Below, piece after piece: positions 1 through 11,738 of a DNA stretch of 64,000 bases. Positions within the stretch are counted from its first letter, which is position 1, and each line of letters starts with the position of its first letter. Position numbers and translations under genes: made by a program. Below the pieces are notes generated by a model, which worked only from the letters and a program-made list of their open reading frames with translations, searched no databases and was not told the origin of the DNA. Source of the stretch: Timema cristinae (lineage: Eukaryota > Arthropoda > Insecta > Phasmatodea > Timematidae); NCBI GenBank assembly GCA_039000515.1, contig JBCFYV010011164.1:39194363-39258362 (forward strand), in the 5' to 3' direction.

Positions 1-345
1 ATATTTGTAAATGTTTAAAAATGAAATTACTCAAAATCTATCAAGGCAATTTTGAGAAAATCTACTTTTCTCTTTTTTTCCTTCAGTAAACTACCCTTAA
101 TTTTAGGGTTGGATATTCAATTCCAAATATACCTTGGGCACACCCTATGAAAACTCTAGATACCAAGTTTTAGCCAGATCGATAAAATAGTTTAGGCTCT
201 GGCTAGAGGTACAGACAGACAGACTTAAACTCAAAATCAACTTTTTTTTTATTCAGGGGGGGGGGGGGGGGGTCGAGATTCATCAAAATCTTTAGTTAAA
301 TTCTTTTGACGATCACAACACTTTAGCTACCTGTGAGATAGTGAG
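1..345 (-). repeat. R1 interspersed repeat, partial at window edge
   Basis: Reverse-strand copy of family R1, which recurs at 26.8, 40.7, 45.4-48.2 and 56.1-57.5 kb. Shared landmarks are the segment for 'taccaagttttagcc' (179-195 region), a short GACA-GACA run near 212-223, and the end resembling 'tgagaaagtaaaaata'. A run of about 17 G at 256-272 interrupts it. The other end lies outside the window. There is no coding capacity. Confidence 0.7.
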
Positions 346-1439
346 AAAGTAAAAATATAGCAATTCTTTTTAGCTCCATAAATGCTTCTAAAGGGCGTAA
401 AAGAATGAATACAGACAATTAATTAAAAAATGTAATTATGTTTTAATATGCAACTTCAAGAGATGGTAGAAGTCTGTAGTTTTTATTTTGCTAAATTTGG
501 TGGTGTTTGTAGTGTCTGTGTGAGTGAAAGGGCCTAGCCCAAGGCTCGGTGTGGTTGTAGGGAGTGGGGGAGGAGAGGGGGAAGATTTTCCAGCCGCGCT
601 CAGCTGATAACGCCTCAGGCAGTAGGCAAGGGGGGCCTGCCGAAAATAAAACTCCCCATAAGAAACAATACATGGTCATCTTATCGTGTTGTTTCCCGGG
701 TATCGCTAAGAACCATTCCATTAAGCTTACAAAAAAATTCCTCATTTTCATCCAAAAATAAATAATAACACTATTTCCTGTGCGAAGAAAGAGTATTCAG
801 CTTGTTGGTAATATGAACAAAAAGTAAATCTAATAAAAATAAAAATTGTAAAAAATTAAAATTGGCAAGACTACAGTCATATACAAGTAGTGTTCGATAG
901 TCAGTTTTATCCATTTCAGAAATCCTATACAAAATCAATCAAATTTTCTTGGAACCAAATCTTAGGTCCAGATTATCCAAAACAAAATCAACCCAATATA
1001 AAATAAATTGCATGTTGCACATCACAGAATTATTCTATCATTTTATCTAATTGAAACAAAATAATATACAATGTTGAGAAAATTATATGGATAAAAGAGC
1101 ATTATATTCCTTCCAACAAAAAAGAATAATAATATTTACATTTTTATAGAAAAATCTTAAGAATAACGAAGATCATTAATCACCAAATATCATAGCAAAT
1201 AACTCAATTTCTTAGATCTATATTTAAAAAATATTGTAGTTAGATATTTTTTTACATGTAAAAAGAATTGTTTTAATAAAAATTCATCCCAAATAATTGT
1301 TACTTATTTTTATTGTCCTACAACTTAGTTCAGTAAGCTATTTAAATCTCAAAGAACTGTAGAGACATAATTAAAATTGGAGATATTCGAGTGTCCTTTA
1401 AATAATTTTTCTTGAAAAATTAGCTTTGCTTTAATTTTT
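346..1439. other. AT-rich sequence without recognised gene
   Basis: Mostly AT-rich. The stretch about 500-665 is clearly richer in G and C than its surroundings and has open frames on both strands (under 90 codons), but I recognise no protein or splice signal in it. Nothing else is identifiable. Confidence 0.5.
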
Positions 1440-1700
1440 ACCCGCCTCGTGGCGTAGTTGGCTAACGCGCTTGTCGTGTTTAGCTCGACTGTTGAGGACG
1501 GGGAGATCGAGGTTCGAATCTCGGTCGGGTGAATGGGGGGGGGGAAGGGTTCCTAAATAGTTTTCCACTCTCCCTCCACGCAAATGCAGGTTCACTTCAT
1601 CTAATTCAACCTTCTCAATTCCTAATCCATTAGCGTAATTAGTACTTAAAGCGTATAACCCGAACGGGTAGTAAGACGCAGTGCTAAGTATTATTATTAT
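1440..1700 (+). mobile_element. SINE family A, full-length copy
   Basis: tRNA-derived SINE. The head begins ACCCGCC and carries an A-box-like GTGGCGTAGTTGG and a B box GGTTCGAATCTC. The first seven bases can pair with the last bases of the head (TCGGGT) almost as a tRNA acceptor stem. It is followed by the common body (CTAAATAGTTTTCCACTCTC), the shared 3' end (AACCCGAACGGGTAGTAAGACGC) split by one or two substitutions, and a TTA-type tail. A short G run sits after the head. Nothing is translated; Pol III transcription would be expected of an active copy. Confidence 0.85.
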
Positions 1701-2363
1701 AATTTGTTATTTGTAGCAATATTCCTATATTCATAGAAAAATTTCCTTTATACCTTCTGTAAAATATATTTTTCTACTTGTTCCAGCCTTCCCACACCCC
1801 ATACTTTCTGGTGTTCCATTTTAAAATTGAAAGATGTTCAGCATTTTTGTGTTATACCCACTTTCCAAGTTTCAGTCAAGAGAACACATATAAGTAATTA
1901 TTTATATTAATTTTTGAGTTTTTTTGCGTCCAATTCTACCTAACATTTATCAGCTCAAACAAATAAATTTAGAATTGTAAGATTTATTTTGTAATCTAGA
2001 GGTGTAATTATATCTGCTCAGCCACTTTAAATTCTATACCACACCTAAATGAGTGTTTATTTTATTTTAGCCACACCCCTCTCCTTTCTAGTATTTTATG
2101 GGGGCTCTTTTAAATATTAAGATTTTCATGCTCTTGTGTTTATTTGGAGTGGTCCCCTTACCTGCCAGACAAATTTAAATTTGCCTCCATTTCCACATTG
2201 AAAAATAGATAGTTCTCGTAGTTTTGTAAATGTTGAACCCCCCTCCCCCTCCCTTTTCTTAAAATTAATATTAGATATTTCCTATACAATATGTATATGT
2301 TTATCTAGGGCTGTCTTTACCTGTCTACCAAATTTTAAATTGTTGCCTCATCTAAAAGTTGTT

Positions 2364-2903
2364 ACCCGCCTGTGACCTGGTGGTCTAGGGGTAAGGTGTC
2401 AGACTTCTATGCTGGCGGCCGGGGTTCAATCCTCGGTCCCGGCAAAGATTTATCTGATTACCAAACCCTTCCTTCACCTCTGACAAGACATCTTGTGAAT
2501 GTGAGGAATGCCAGGCCTCCACCGTGGTTCGGATTCCACGTTAAACTGTAGGTCCTTCATTTCATCTCACAATCACCCTACCATTACACATTAGCGTAAG
2601 TGCGTATAACCCGAATGGGTAGTAAGACGCGGTGCTAATAATATTAATGTTACCCGCCTCGGTGGCGTAGTTGGCTAACGCACTTGTCGTGTTGAAGCTC
2701 GACTGCTGAGGACGGGGAGATCGAGGTTCAAATCTCAGTCGGGTGAACTGGGGGGGGGGGGGTTTCCCTAAATGGTTTTCCACTCTCCCTCCACACAAAT
2801 GCGGGTTCACTTCCTCTAATTCAACCTTCCCAATTCATAATCCATTAGCGTAATTAGTACTTACAGCGTATAACCCGAACGGGTAGTAAGACGCGGTGCT
2901 AAA

Positions 2904-2945
<42 letters not shown>
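2364..2945 (+). mobile_element. SINE family A copy interrupted by a family B SINE
   Basis: Family A copy flanked by an 11-bp TSD TAAAAGTTGTT (2353-2363 and 2946-2956). Its first eight bases, ACCCGCCT, lie at 2364-2371. A family B SINE then intervenes, and A resumes within the repeated GTTACCCGCCT at 2649. The head has A box GGTGGCGTAGTTGG and B box region GGTTCAAATCTC, then a G run at 2749-2762, the common body, the shared 3' end and a long ATT tail (about 2906-2945). This is one of the best preserved A copies. Confidence 0.9.
2372..2648 (+). mobile_element. SINE family B, nested in family A
   Basis: Complete family B SINE. Its tRNA-like head GTGACCTGGTGGTCTAGGGG contains the A box, and GGGTTCAATCC is the B box. 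A B-specific body follows (ACAAGACATCTTGTGAATG; GTGGTTCGGATTCCACG), then the shared 3' end and a TAA-type tail. An 11-bp TSD GTTACCCGCCT flanks it at 2361-2371 and 2649-2659, so it landed eight bases into the family A copy. Confidence 0.9.
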
Positions 2946-2948
<3 letters not shown>

Positions 2949-3080
2949 AAGTTGTTTCTAATAATAGCTATTCCCTATTTCTTAGATACCCATTTTCAAA
3001 TTGCAGATTTGTAGATTCTTCTGGTTATAAGAGATAACCCTAATACATATCTGTTAAATTTCAGCTTTCCAAATAACCTA

Positions 3081-3477
3081 TTCAATCTTTTTTTTATCAT
3101 TATAATGTTCTAATCCCCGTTTCACCCCATTGGGGGTCGAATTCCACAATACCCTTTCTTATCTGGTGCCTTCGACCTGAAAGGAGCTTTCCTGCTAAAT
3201 GTAAATATTCCAGGATCACGGGTTCAGGAGCTACAGTGATGATCATTGTGTCAGGACTTTAATATAAATTACGCTAATAGAATAGTGATGAAGAAGAAGT
3301 ATGAAAGAAATTTAGCCGTATTTACGTGAAGATAGAGTTTTATAAAACAACTACGAAAAATAAACATCAGCAATACCAGATGAGATATTAATCCTGTCCT
3401 TCAAGTCATCCGCAAAATAAACTGATTGAGTTTGGCATTCATACTATGTGCCCATCGATGTAAGGTTGCGATAATTG
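3081..3477. other. No recognised gene
   Basis: AT-rich sequence; nothing identifiable by eye on either strand. Confidence 0.5.
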
Positions 3478-3583
3478 AGCGTAGTTTTCCCTAAATGGTT
3501 TCTCATTCTTCTTTCTGGCAAATGCTATCACATTTTCTATAGGTTTTACCTACCTTATTCCTACCCATCAATTAAGTACGTAA
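3478..3583 (+). repeat. SINE A/C body fragment
   Basis: Contains a body-like segment (CCCTAAATGGTTTCTCATTC) and a degraded 3' portion. Both the head and the end of the tail are missing. Confidence 0.5.
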
Positions 3584-3787
3584 TTTCTCAGACGTTTAAT
3601 AAAAATGGTAAAAAATATAGTAAAAACAGTTCTCAATCAAGAAGACTGACTCATACATGGTGATGATAGGTTTTAAACTTTAATTATATTACGATTTTAA
3701 TATAAATATTATATTGATATTAATAAAAAACTATATAATGCAAATATAGCGCTCCTTCTACTCCATTATTAGATTGTTTCAAGTCCC

Positions 3788-4045
3788 TGGCCGAGCGTAT
3801 TGGTGGACATACAGACTAAATTTTCAATATCATTTTATCTGGTTTGCCGAATACGGGGAGATTGCAGTTCTAGTCCCTGCTGGGTGTAACAAAAATCAGC
3901 ATATTCCTATGTAGCTTCCCTCACTCTCTACACACTTATTGGGTTACATTCCATCTAAATTAAACCTACCATTATTCTTTACCCATTAGTGTAATTAAAT
4001 GACAGATGGCCTGAATGTTTAGCAAGGCGTAATGAATTTAGAATA
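3788..4045 (+). repeat. Degenerate SINE, A/C type
   Basis: Old copy: GGGGAGATTGCAGTTC corresponds to the head end, CTCACTCTCTACACAC to the body, CCCATTAGTGTAATTA to the pre-tail region. It is heavily mutated, so its head type cannot be assigned. Confidence 0.55.
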
Positions 4046-4070
4046 TTCTAATTAAGACAATAATTTTTTT

Positions 4071-4320
4071 AGCACCATGTTTTACTACTCATTCGGGTTA
4101 TGCGCTATTGTACTAATTACAATGATGTGTTAGAGAGGGATTATAAGGGTTAAATTTAGAGGAAGTGTAAACACATTTGTATGGAGAGAGATTGTACAGC
4201 CATTCAAGAAAGACCACAATTAGTACACCCGACTGAGATTGAACCTCGATCACCCCATCTTCACCAGTTTACGCCATTACAAGAGTAGCCCCTTAGATCA
4301 TGCAGACACTGAAGTGGGTC
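4071..4320 (-). mobile_element. SINE family C, old copy
   Basis: Reverse-strand copy starting with the tail complement (AGCACCATGTTTTACTACTC) and ending with the C head (CTTAGATCATGCAGACACTGAAGTGGGTC split over 4291-4320). The body matches family A, but the head corresponds to the GGTGGCCGCATGG type. Its many substitutions indicate greater age than the A and B copies. Confidence 0.65.
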
Positions 4321-5336
4321 AATTAATAATTAAGATTATGTTTTACAAATTTGGTGTTCAATGGAAATAGAATATTTAAGAAGCTAGTTAAACTTTGTAT
4401 TGCACCACTTCTTACTACATGTTCACGCTATACACATTAAACACAGCGATGGGTTAAGAATAAGAAATGTAAAATTGATATGAAATGTGAAACATTTTCA
4501 GGGAAAAAGGGAGGGAAATCATTTAGGAAGAACCACGCTAATTACATCTCCACCTGGGATTTTAACCTAACCTATATATTATTAATAAATAATACATATG
4601 AGCTTGACACTTGAACCATGTGATAAACTATTCTGATGAAAATTTTAATTTTCTCCCAAAAAGTAGATTATACAGGAAAATAAATTTATCTTTATTCAGA
4701 ACGGCGGGATTCAAACTGAGACTTTCCAGATCCAATATTCAGAATTCATTAAAACATGAAACTGAATCACATAAATTAGCTTCAAAGTTATTTTATCTCA
4801 AGCCACGTTCAAACGTTCAATCGTGTTAATTTGCAAGAGGGTTGCAAATCGTAAATATCTTTATAACTTTTTCGAGCTATACCAGAAATACACAAAACTT
4901 AAAAGATATTTAATAGTTTCAATGCTTTAAAATGTATGATAAAAACCCATAGTAGGCCCTAATTTGAAAAGAGTTTTATTTCCAATAACATAATTAAAAA
5001 ATAATCGTGATTTTCTCACCTTTTATATTTTTCAATTATAAGACAATAGAGAAATATATAGGCCTATGTCAGAGAGAAATGTATATTCCTTTCTCTTAGC
5101 TTATATATTTGAACACTTTTTAAGCGATTCCAAGAACGTCTAATCAAGGTCAGAGATTATTGTTGACCTTTAAACAAAACAAATTTTTAACACATGATGA
5201 AACAATTGCATTTACGATTAATTTACAATATGATGTAATATTTCCTGTACGCTGAGAATACTAGATGTTATATAAATGCCATCCTGTATATTGCGTGCGC
5301 GTTAACCACAAAACATTCCAGCATAATTGTTTAATT
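4321..5336. other. No recognised gene
   Basis: AT-rich. A 72-codon open frame at 4611-4829 shows no recognisable motif and is probably chance. Confidence 0.5.
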
Positions 5337-5655
5337 CTCTAAAGCAGCGTTTCCCAACCACTGGTCCGTGGCCCGGTACCGGGCCGTGCATCTTTTCCGG
5401 CCGGGCCACGAAACATCCTTAGGACCGTAAAAATAATCGTAATGAAATTCTGTAACCCTTCCAGCTGCATCCCCTAATTGCATTTCTTGGCACTTCTCGT
5501 GAACTCTCGGGTATGATTGTGTTCGTTACCGCTGTCAATCCATCAATGGTGCCAAACAGACGAGACATCTACTAGGAACTAGGTCAAAATTTGTTTTAAT
5601 TTGTCAACGCAACTTTAATATTTATTGCTGTATTTGTTATTAGTTAAACATAAAA

Positions 5656-7535
5656 ATGAACAAACGTCAAGGAACACTGTTTAACCTTTTCATGAAAAAT
5701 GTGTGTGCTAAAATGCACAATGTTAGAATGCATCGAGCCTAGCGCATCTTGCACATACAACTCCGAGTGTGACAATCTCAGTGTGCAAGAAACAGACGTT
5801 GACGTAAAGCTCAATTCGAAAAAGAGTGCATTTACACAGAAGTATAATGAAAGCTACTTACAAGACAGCTTCATATTGTGTCCAGGTACGAACCAACTAC
5901 CTAAACCTCAGTTCGTTTTATGTGATGCCGTTCTTGGCAATTAAGCAATAAAGCCAGCAACACTTCTTAGACATTTAAATACAAAGATTCTGAATTGACA
6001 GGATTATCTTATGCGGAAAGGATATGTTTTAAGGTGAAAAATATTTCTTGTTCCATATCTAATGCCGATCAAAGCTTTAATATCATATATTATCTTGTGG
6101 CCCTTTAAAATTACTAAATGTAAGAAACCTTACAACATAGTGAGATTATTAACCATGTCTATATTCAGTGATGCAGCGAAGTATTGGGTCACATCTGTAC
6201 TAAAGTGGAAAATATCCTTTTTCAAACAACATGAATTAACGGCATAAAGTTGATATGGCAGAAAGGACACGAAGATCAACTTATTGAGCAGGTAAAAAAG
6301 TCAAAGTGGTTTGCATTACAAATGATGAATCCACTGATATCCAAAAAATAGTAAACTAGTTTCCTATTAAGGTATATTGATCACAGGTTGGTAACATGAA
6401 AAGTATATCTTGTGGTTTCTGAATTGCCACTCAAACTACGAGGATGAGGTGTTCAAAGCAATAGATACTACCTTAAAAAGTATGGATTGTACTGAAAAAC
6501 TGCACTGGGAATTTGAACTGATGAAACCTGACTGGGTGCATTCTGGTGTATAGCAAAAGTAAAACAAGAATATGGTGATGAATAATAATGACACATTGTG
6601 TATTCATTCACATTTGGCAGCGAAAAAATTATCACCAGAGCGAAATGAGTTCTAACCAGTCAATAAAATGGTAAGCTTTATTAGAAACAGTGCTGTAAAC
6701 ACGAGAATGTTTGCAGCTTCTTGTGTAGAAATAGGGGCAATCCCAGAAAATTTCTTTACCATGCAAAGGTAAGATGTTTGTTCGAGAAAAGGTACTTAAA
6801 GATTATTAGAATTGAAGAAGAAGTGAAATTGTTTTTAGGGAAAATAAATCAGAGTTGTCAAATGTTTACAGATGTACAACTGAATCACAAATTTTGATAC
6901 CTTAGTGATATTTGTTCAAAAATAAATGAGCTCAAAGATAAGTCTTCAAGGGCAGATTACACCCTTTTCACAGATACAAGTTCGAAGGCATTCAATGAAT
7001 AAAATTATATTATGGTGAGACAGGTTGAAAAAAGGGAGTTTTGAAATGTTTGAGACAAAGTCAGATTTTGTTAAGAATTGTGGAATCAAGCAAGGAATCA
7101 AAAGGAGTTTCAAAATATAATCTCGAACCATCTTGATGAATTTTTGGAGTTTTGATATTTATTATCCTTCCGAAAGTGATCCTCGGAAACAAAACTGTGG
7201 GTTGAAACCTTTACTACCACAGAAAACTCTCTTTAGGGAAGAAAAACTCGAGCTCCTAGAGGTATATCCAACAAGGAGCTATTTCTACTGACTACAATGA
7301 GTACGTCCCCATTTTGGATAAAAATAAAGCCAGAATCCCAAAATTGTGTGAGCGAGCGGTGAAGTATTCATTTGTTTTTCGTCCTCTTTTTGTGTGAAAC
7401 ATTTTTGCGCTTATGGCTGGTTCACAAAAATATGGTACAAAGACTTGGATAATTTTGTAAAAGAAAAGAAGAACATCAAAAGTCCCAATAAGTTATTTTT
7501 TACTGACATCAACTTGTTAGGGTCAATAACCTTTT
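5656..7535 (+). pseudogene. hAT transposase relic (ZBED5-like, Buster clade)
   Basis: Starts at an ATG at 5656, but is broken by many stops and frameshifts. Recognisable blocks occur in the order expected of ZBED5-like transposases. A BED-finger region has KYNESYLQDSF (about 5840-5875) and LLRHLNTK (about 5965-5990). A KKPYNI segment follows (about 6124-6145). A later block has LAAKKLSPERNEF and NSAVNTRMFAASC (about 6615-6725), and C-terminal fragments run to about 7535. In the family this protein cuts and rejoins DNA at the TIRs. The BED finger has lost at least one expected ligand and no continuous catalytic domain survives. Confidence 0.8.
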
Positions 7536-7772
7536 AAACATATTAATTTTTTAAGATATCTTATCTCTTACTTTACTTTATATTTGTCTTGTTTGTTAGG
7601 TGTAATATTCTTATTATTAATATATGTTGTTCCATTACAACGAGTTTTATTTCGCACAGAGAAATATGGTTTTATTAAGTTTAATAATTTGGTTAGATAA
7701 TATCTCAATCAGTGCTTAGTAATGAAATTTATTATAATCATTTGCAATTAGTATACTAAAAAATCGTGTTTC

Positions 7773-7886
7773 TTTGTCACGCTATTCCATTATCCAGGAT
7801 TTTTAAAATCTTTGTAATGCTATTTCATTATCCGCGAATTTTTTAATCTTTGTCATACTATTTAATTATCCGTGATTTTTTTTAAG
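7773..7886 (+). repeat. Three 38-bp subterminal repeats of the hAT element
   Basis: Units start at 7773, 7811 and 7849, each with TTTGT, then CTATTCCATTATCC or a variant, then a T-rich end. The spacing is 38 bp both times. They lie 80-190 bp from the right TIR, where hAT transposases commonly bind subterminal repeats; a binding role here is inference. Confidence 0.75.
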
Positions 7887-8179
7887 AACGTTAAGTTAGT
7901 GTGCCTTAGCAAAACATACTAAAAACCAGTTAGCCATGGGTTTCCTAAGGTTGGGAACCACTGTTCTAAAGCATGCCAATATCTTCACCTAGCCACAACA
8001 ACAAATATTATATTCAGAGTGATTGATTTATATTAAACATTAAAATTTCCTATTTCGTTTAGTGAAACGTTTCAACTGAAAGATTCAAGCTCAATAAAGG
8101 GCTTTGCGATAAATATTTATAGTAAAAAATAGATTAATAAGTATTTAAAAAGAAAGAGAATGTAAAATCACTTATTTTT

Positions 8180-8275
8180 GCAACGCGTCCTACTACCCGT
8201 ACGCGCTGTGCATATTACAATGTTCGTGGCGTACTAATGAATAACGTAGAATCTAGAGGAAATTTCCCTTCATTT
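8180..8275 (-). repeat. SINE 3' end fragment
   Basis: Contains GCGTCCTACTACCCGTACGC, a mutated version of the shared SINE 3' end on the reverse strand, and a short stretch of body. The head is absent. Confidence 0.5.
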
Positions 8276-8929
8276 TAATTAAGAAATAGCATAAAGTTAT
8301 TTTAGGAAAAACACCCATGGAAATTTGAACCCATAAAACCTTCCACGGAGAACATCGAAAGCGCACATGAAGGAGAAACTTCGTATGAAAAGTACACGAA
8401 GATGTGTATCAAAAGCGCACCTAGACTTTGTATTAAAAGCGCAAAAAGAAAAACCACTGCATAACGTGGCAACATGGCAAACATGAACAGTACTGTGCCT
8501 ATTGTAAACAACCTCTTTACTCTTTACAATAATTATATATATCTAATAACAATATAGAGAACAACCCCTTTACTCTTTACAATAGTGATTAGGTTAGCTT
8601 AGGCTAGTTGATTACTAGTTAATTCCCGAAACTCACGATATTTGTAATTTCCGAAAATATACATTTCTAGCCTTTATTAGTCACTGTCCTCACCACGTCC
8701 ATAGCTCACAGCTGTTGAGGGAATTATTAGGAAATAAGTAAGCAACAATTGGTGTTGCCATATGGGCTCAGATATTATAAAAAAACTTTAAGTTTTTGAT
8801 GCACCTACTGTAACTTATGTGCTTATGACATTTTCCAAAGCAGATACACAAATTTGTCCTGGGTGCTTTCAGTACGCAGCACTCCTGTCAGACTACAGAT
8901 TAGACTTACCTCTTCCTCATTTCTACTGA
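8276..8929. other. No recognised gene
   Basis: A short duplication of the words CCTCTTTACTCTTTACAATA / CCCTTTACTCTTTACAATA occurs near 8510-8585. No gene is recognisable. Confidence 0.4.
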
Positions 8930-9030
8930 TTTATTGGCACAAGAGATATTAGCAAGTTGATCAGTATTAGGGATAGTTTTATAAAAGTGAACCTGTATTG
9001 GTGGAGGGAGAGAATGGAAAAAACGAAAGT
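8930..9030 (-). repeat. Degenerate SINE body fragment
   Basis: The segment GTGAACCTGTATTGGTGGAGGGAGAG (8988-9013, split here by its mutations) matches the reverse complement of the A/C body. It explains most of the 99-codon minus-strand frame at 8906-9205. Confidence 0.5.
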
Positions 9031-11738
9031 CTTGTATAACAATCTGAAGCGCCTTGAGATATGACCTACTCCCATCAATACGATAAATTAGATGTGGGTT
9101 AATTTTAGATATAGCCACCTTTGTTAGGTTAAAATCCCCTAGTTGTAATCCATTTGGGTAAATTTCGTATGCCATAAAATTGGTAAATAGCGAAAATCCC
9201 TTCAAAATATTTATAAATATGTATTATCAAACAAAAAAATACAAATATTAAATACTTCCTAAGAGACTACACAATAATTGTGTCTCAAGACAAACTCAAT
9301 GGTAAACATTAATAACACAAATTGAGTCAGTCACTTTACTTATACTAGGACCGAAAATTTATTCACACCATGCAATCAGAACCAAATATTGAAAATTTAA
9401 GTAAATTACTTACATTTAATTTGAAATATTTTCTCATATACTATATTTAAATTAATTATGCATAATATTAATTATGAGAGTACCTTTTTAAAATTTTAAA
9501 TGTTAAATGCATTCCATGTGCTATAATAATTGCAATTTGTTCTATTTTAAAACTAAGTATTTTATTCATCGAAATGATTAGCTATATTTATATTTTTGGT
9601 CTTATATTTTCTAGAGCATAATGACCATGCTATTATAAAAAAATAATAATATTTAAATTAATTTAAATTTAGTTGTAATATTGTTTTATAAATCTAATCT
9701 ATTTATGAGCAAGGGCCTCTCCCAGGTGCAAATAGCAATATTTAGCTAACTTGTACCAAAATCGGATCCTCTGTCACTGTGTATGCCACTGGTTGACAGG
9801 TCTTGTTTACACACTCTTCTTCACACCCAGAATTTGCAGTTGGTGGGGTTGGGGACATATGATAATATCTCATCTGCCCCTTCCCCTCTTACTAATACAA
9901 TAGTGTTTACATATTTGCTCTAAAATAATCATTTCAATTACTGTACCCACCTAAAAACTTTATGTAAAAAAGTAAATACGTTAACCATCTCTAGAAAATA
10001 TTATGATATCTACATGTTCAGTTTTAATTTAAGTGCAAATTTACAGTAAAATTAAAAATCAACATAAAAAGGTATTTCTTTAAAAAGCCTTATATCTGAA
10101 CAAATTATTTGTTTTATATTAAATATAATTAAACAAAATATAATTGATTAATGAACAGAACATGTTGTTAATATATTTTTGTAATATTCTTAATTTCTGT
10201 GGGAAGGCCTTCCGTTGGGGAGTTGGGGGGGGGGGGGGCTTCTGCCTGTGTTAAAGAATGGGTATGTTATAGGATAATCTAAGAATAAAGCAATTATAAA
10301 CATTAATTCAATCAATTACATATTTATAATGATCAAATATTCATCTTATTGTAATTAAAACAAGCTATTTAAAAATAGTAAAAAATAGTAAATCTACCAA
10401 CATTTAATCCAATTCAAGTTTTGAAATATTACTATTTGGATAAAATATGAAAATACTCAAGCACCAACAAACAATACACGTGTTGTTATATAAAACTAAC
10501 ATATGAAGTAATGTATTAGTTTTCAAATCCATCCAGACAATAATTATATAAAAACAATAATAAAATCTGGTTATCCCACAAAATTACCGGCACATAAAAT
10601 ATTTCTTATTAAAAACAAAATCCTGATATATGGCTGAGCTAGCCAAACAAATTTGACCAAAACAATCGAACCTGTGTAAGCTTCCAATAACGGAGGCTTG
10701 GCACGACAAATTCTATCTGTTTAAATACAACAAAATATATCAAACACAAAAATGAACAAACATATTGTTTCCAAACATGCTACAAATTAAAACATTTGAC
10801 TAACGGTTATCACAAATACTCTGTAAATATGTCTGCCAATGTCTCTGCCTTGCTATGTTCGATAGTGATTCTATTTTTTCGTTGTTGTATGTTCTTTTGA
10901 TGCGAAAAAATTACAAAATCACTACTCGTTCGATTAAATCACTGGTCAAAAGACACACGGCCACAGTAAAACCAATTTTAAGGGGAATCGTTTATCAGTT
11001 CACTTTTGAAAGAAAAAAAAATTTTCTCAACAAACTGATTCTAAATAATTGTTTCGATTTCATTATTTTTCTTGAAGTTGTTTCAACAAATGACAATTGA
11101 TGTATCATATTTTCAAACCTATTAACTGCAATTGTTTAATTTTTAATATTTTACTTAATAGCTTGGTAAATATAAACGTGTAAATATTTCAATTTGGTCG
11201 AATGAATACTTTTTACACTACTAAATATTTACTATTAAGAATAAAAAATTACATTTTATATAGAAGTTGTTTTGGTTTATTTATTTTTTATCTGACTGTT
11301 CTAAGGCTTCAAATGTATTTTAAATTAATGGTGGATTAGTTATGATATTTAATTTTTGACTTTAGGAGGTCAAGTTTTTAAAATATTGACGTGCGTCTCA
11401 TGATGTTCTTAGTTTTTAAACGTCACTTTCATAAGATCATTCATTATGCGTGGATATACCATATCAGATTTAATCAATTACGGGAATATAAGCGTTCACA
11501 TGAACAAACTAACTTTTATCTCAGTTTACCTTGCTGGCAAGGTTTTGAATCCTAGTTATAAGTAATGAAGACATTTATTCCTAAATTACTTCTAGCTCTT
11601 CCTCCACATAAATAAGGGTTCATTTTTTATTATTATTTTCCTTCCAGCACCATTCAAGTGCTTGGCTATTACGACACAATGAAAAAATAATATATATTTA
11701 AAATAAGTGTTTGTTTAACTTTCAAATATTTGTAAGGG
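9031..11738. other. Long AT-rich stretch without recognised gene
   Basis: Nothing with protein, tRNA or TE-terminus character stands out apart from a G run near 10225-10238 and a possible SINE body scrap at about 11570-11630. Open frames here (for example 10855-11100) are AT-driven. Confidence 0.5.

Larger units (their letters stand above)
1770..3080 (-). repeat. Degenerate tandem repeat, reverse orientation, split by SINEs
   Basis: The block 1770-2352 continues at 2957-3080 after the SINE insertion. Landmarks such as ccttacctgccagac (about 2158) and tttacctgtctaccaaat (about 2315), roughly 157 bp apart, are reverse complements of the motif recurring through 12.92-15.01 kb. I read this as about four diverged units of the same repeat in the opposite orientation. 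Confidence 0.5.
5345..7963 (+). mobile_element. hAT-superfamily DNA transposon (Buster-like), full length, decayed
   Basis: An element of about 2.6 kb. The imperfect terminal inverted repeats are CAGCGTTTCCCAACC at the left end and the complement of CAGTGGTTCCCAACC at the right end (13 of 15 bases agree). The 8-bp target duplications CTCTAAAG (5337-5344) and TTCTAAAG (7964-7971) differ at one base and fit the nnnTAnnn preference known for the Buster clade. The left end carries GC-rich palindromes (5367-5410). The right end carries a threefold 38-bp repeat. The interior encodes a broken transposase in the same orientation. Mobility is surely lost. Confidence 0.88.

Noticed and set aside
256..272. 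G run as a structured regulatory element
   Set aside because: Isolated homopolymer; similar G or C runs occur in several repeats here (2749, 10225, 49861, 50779, 62335) and look like simple-sequence slippage.
8906..9205. 99-codon minus-strand frame as a gene
   Set aside because: Its middle is a degenerate SINE body and the rest has no recognisable motif.
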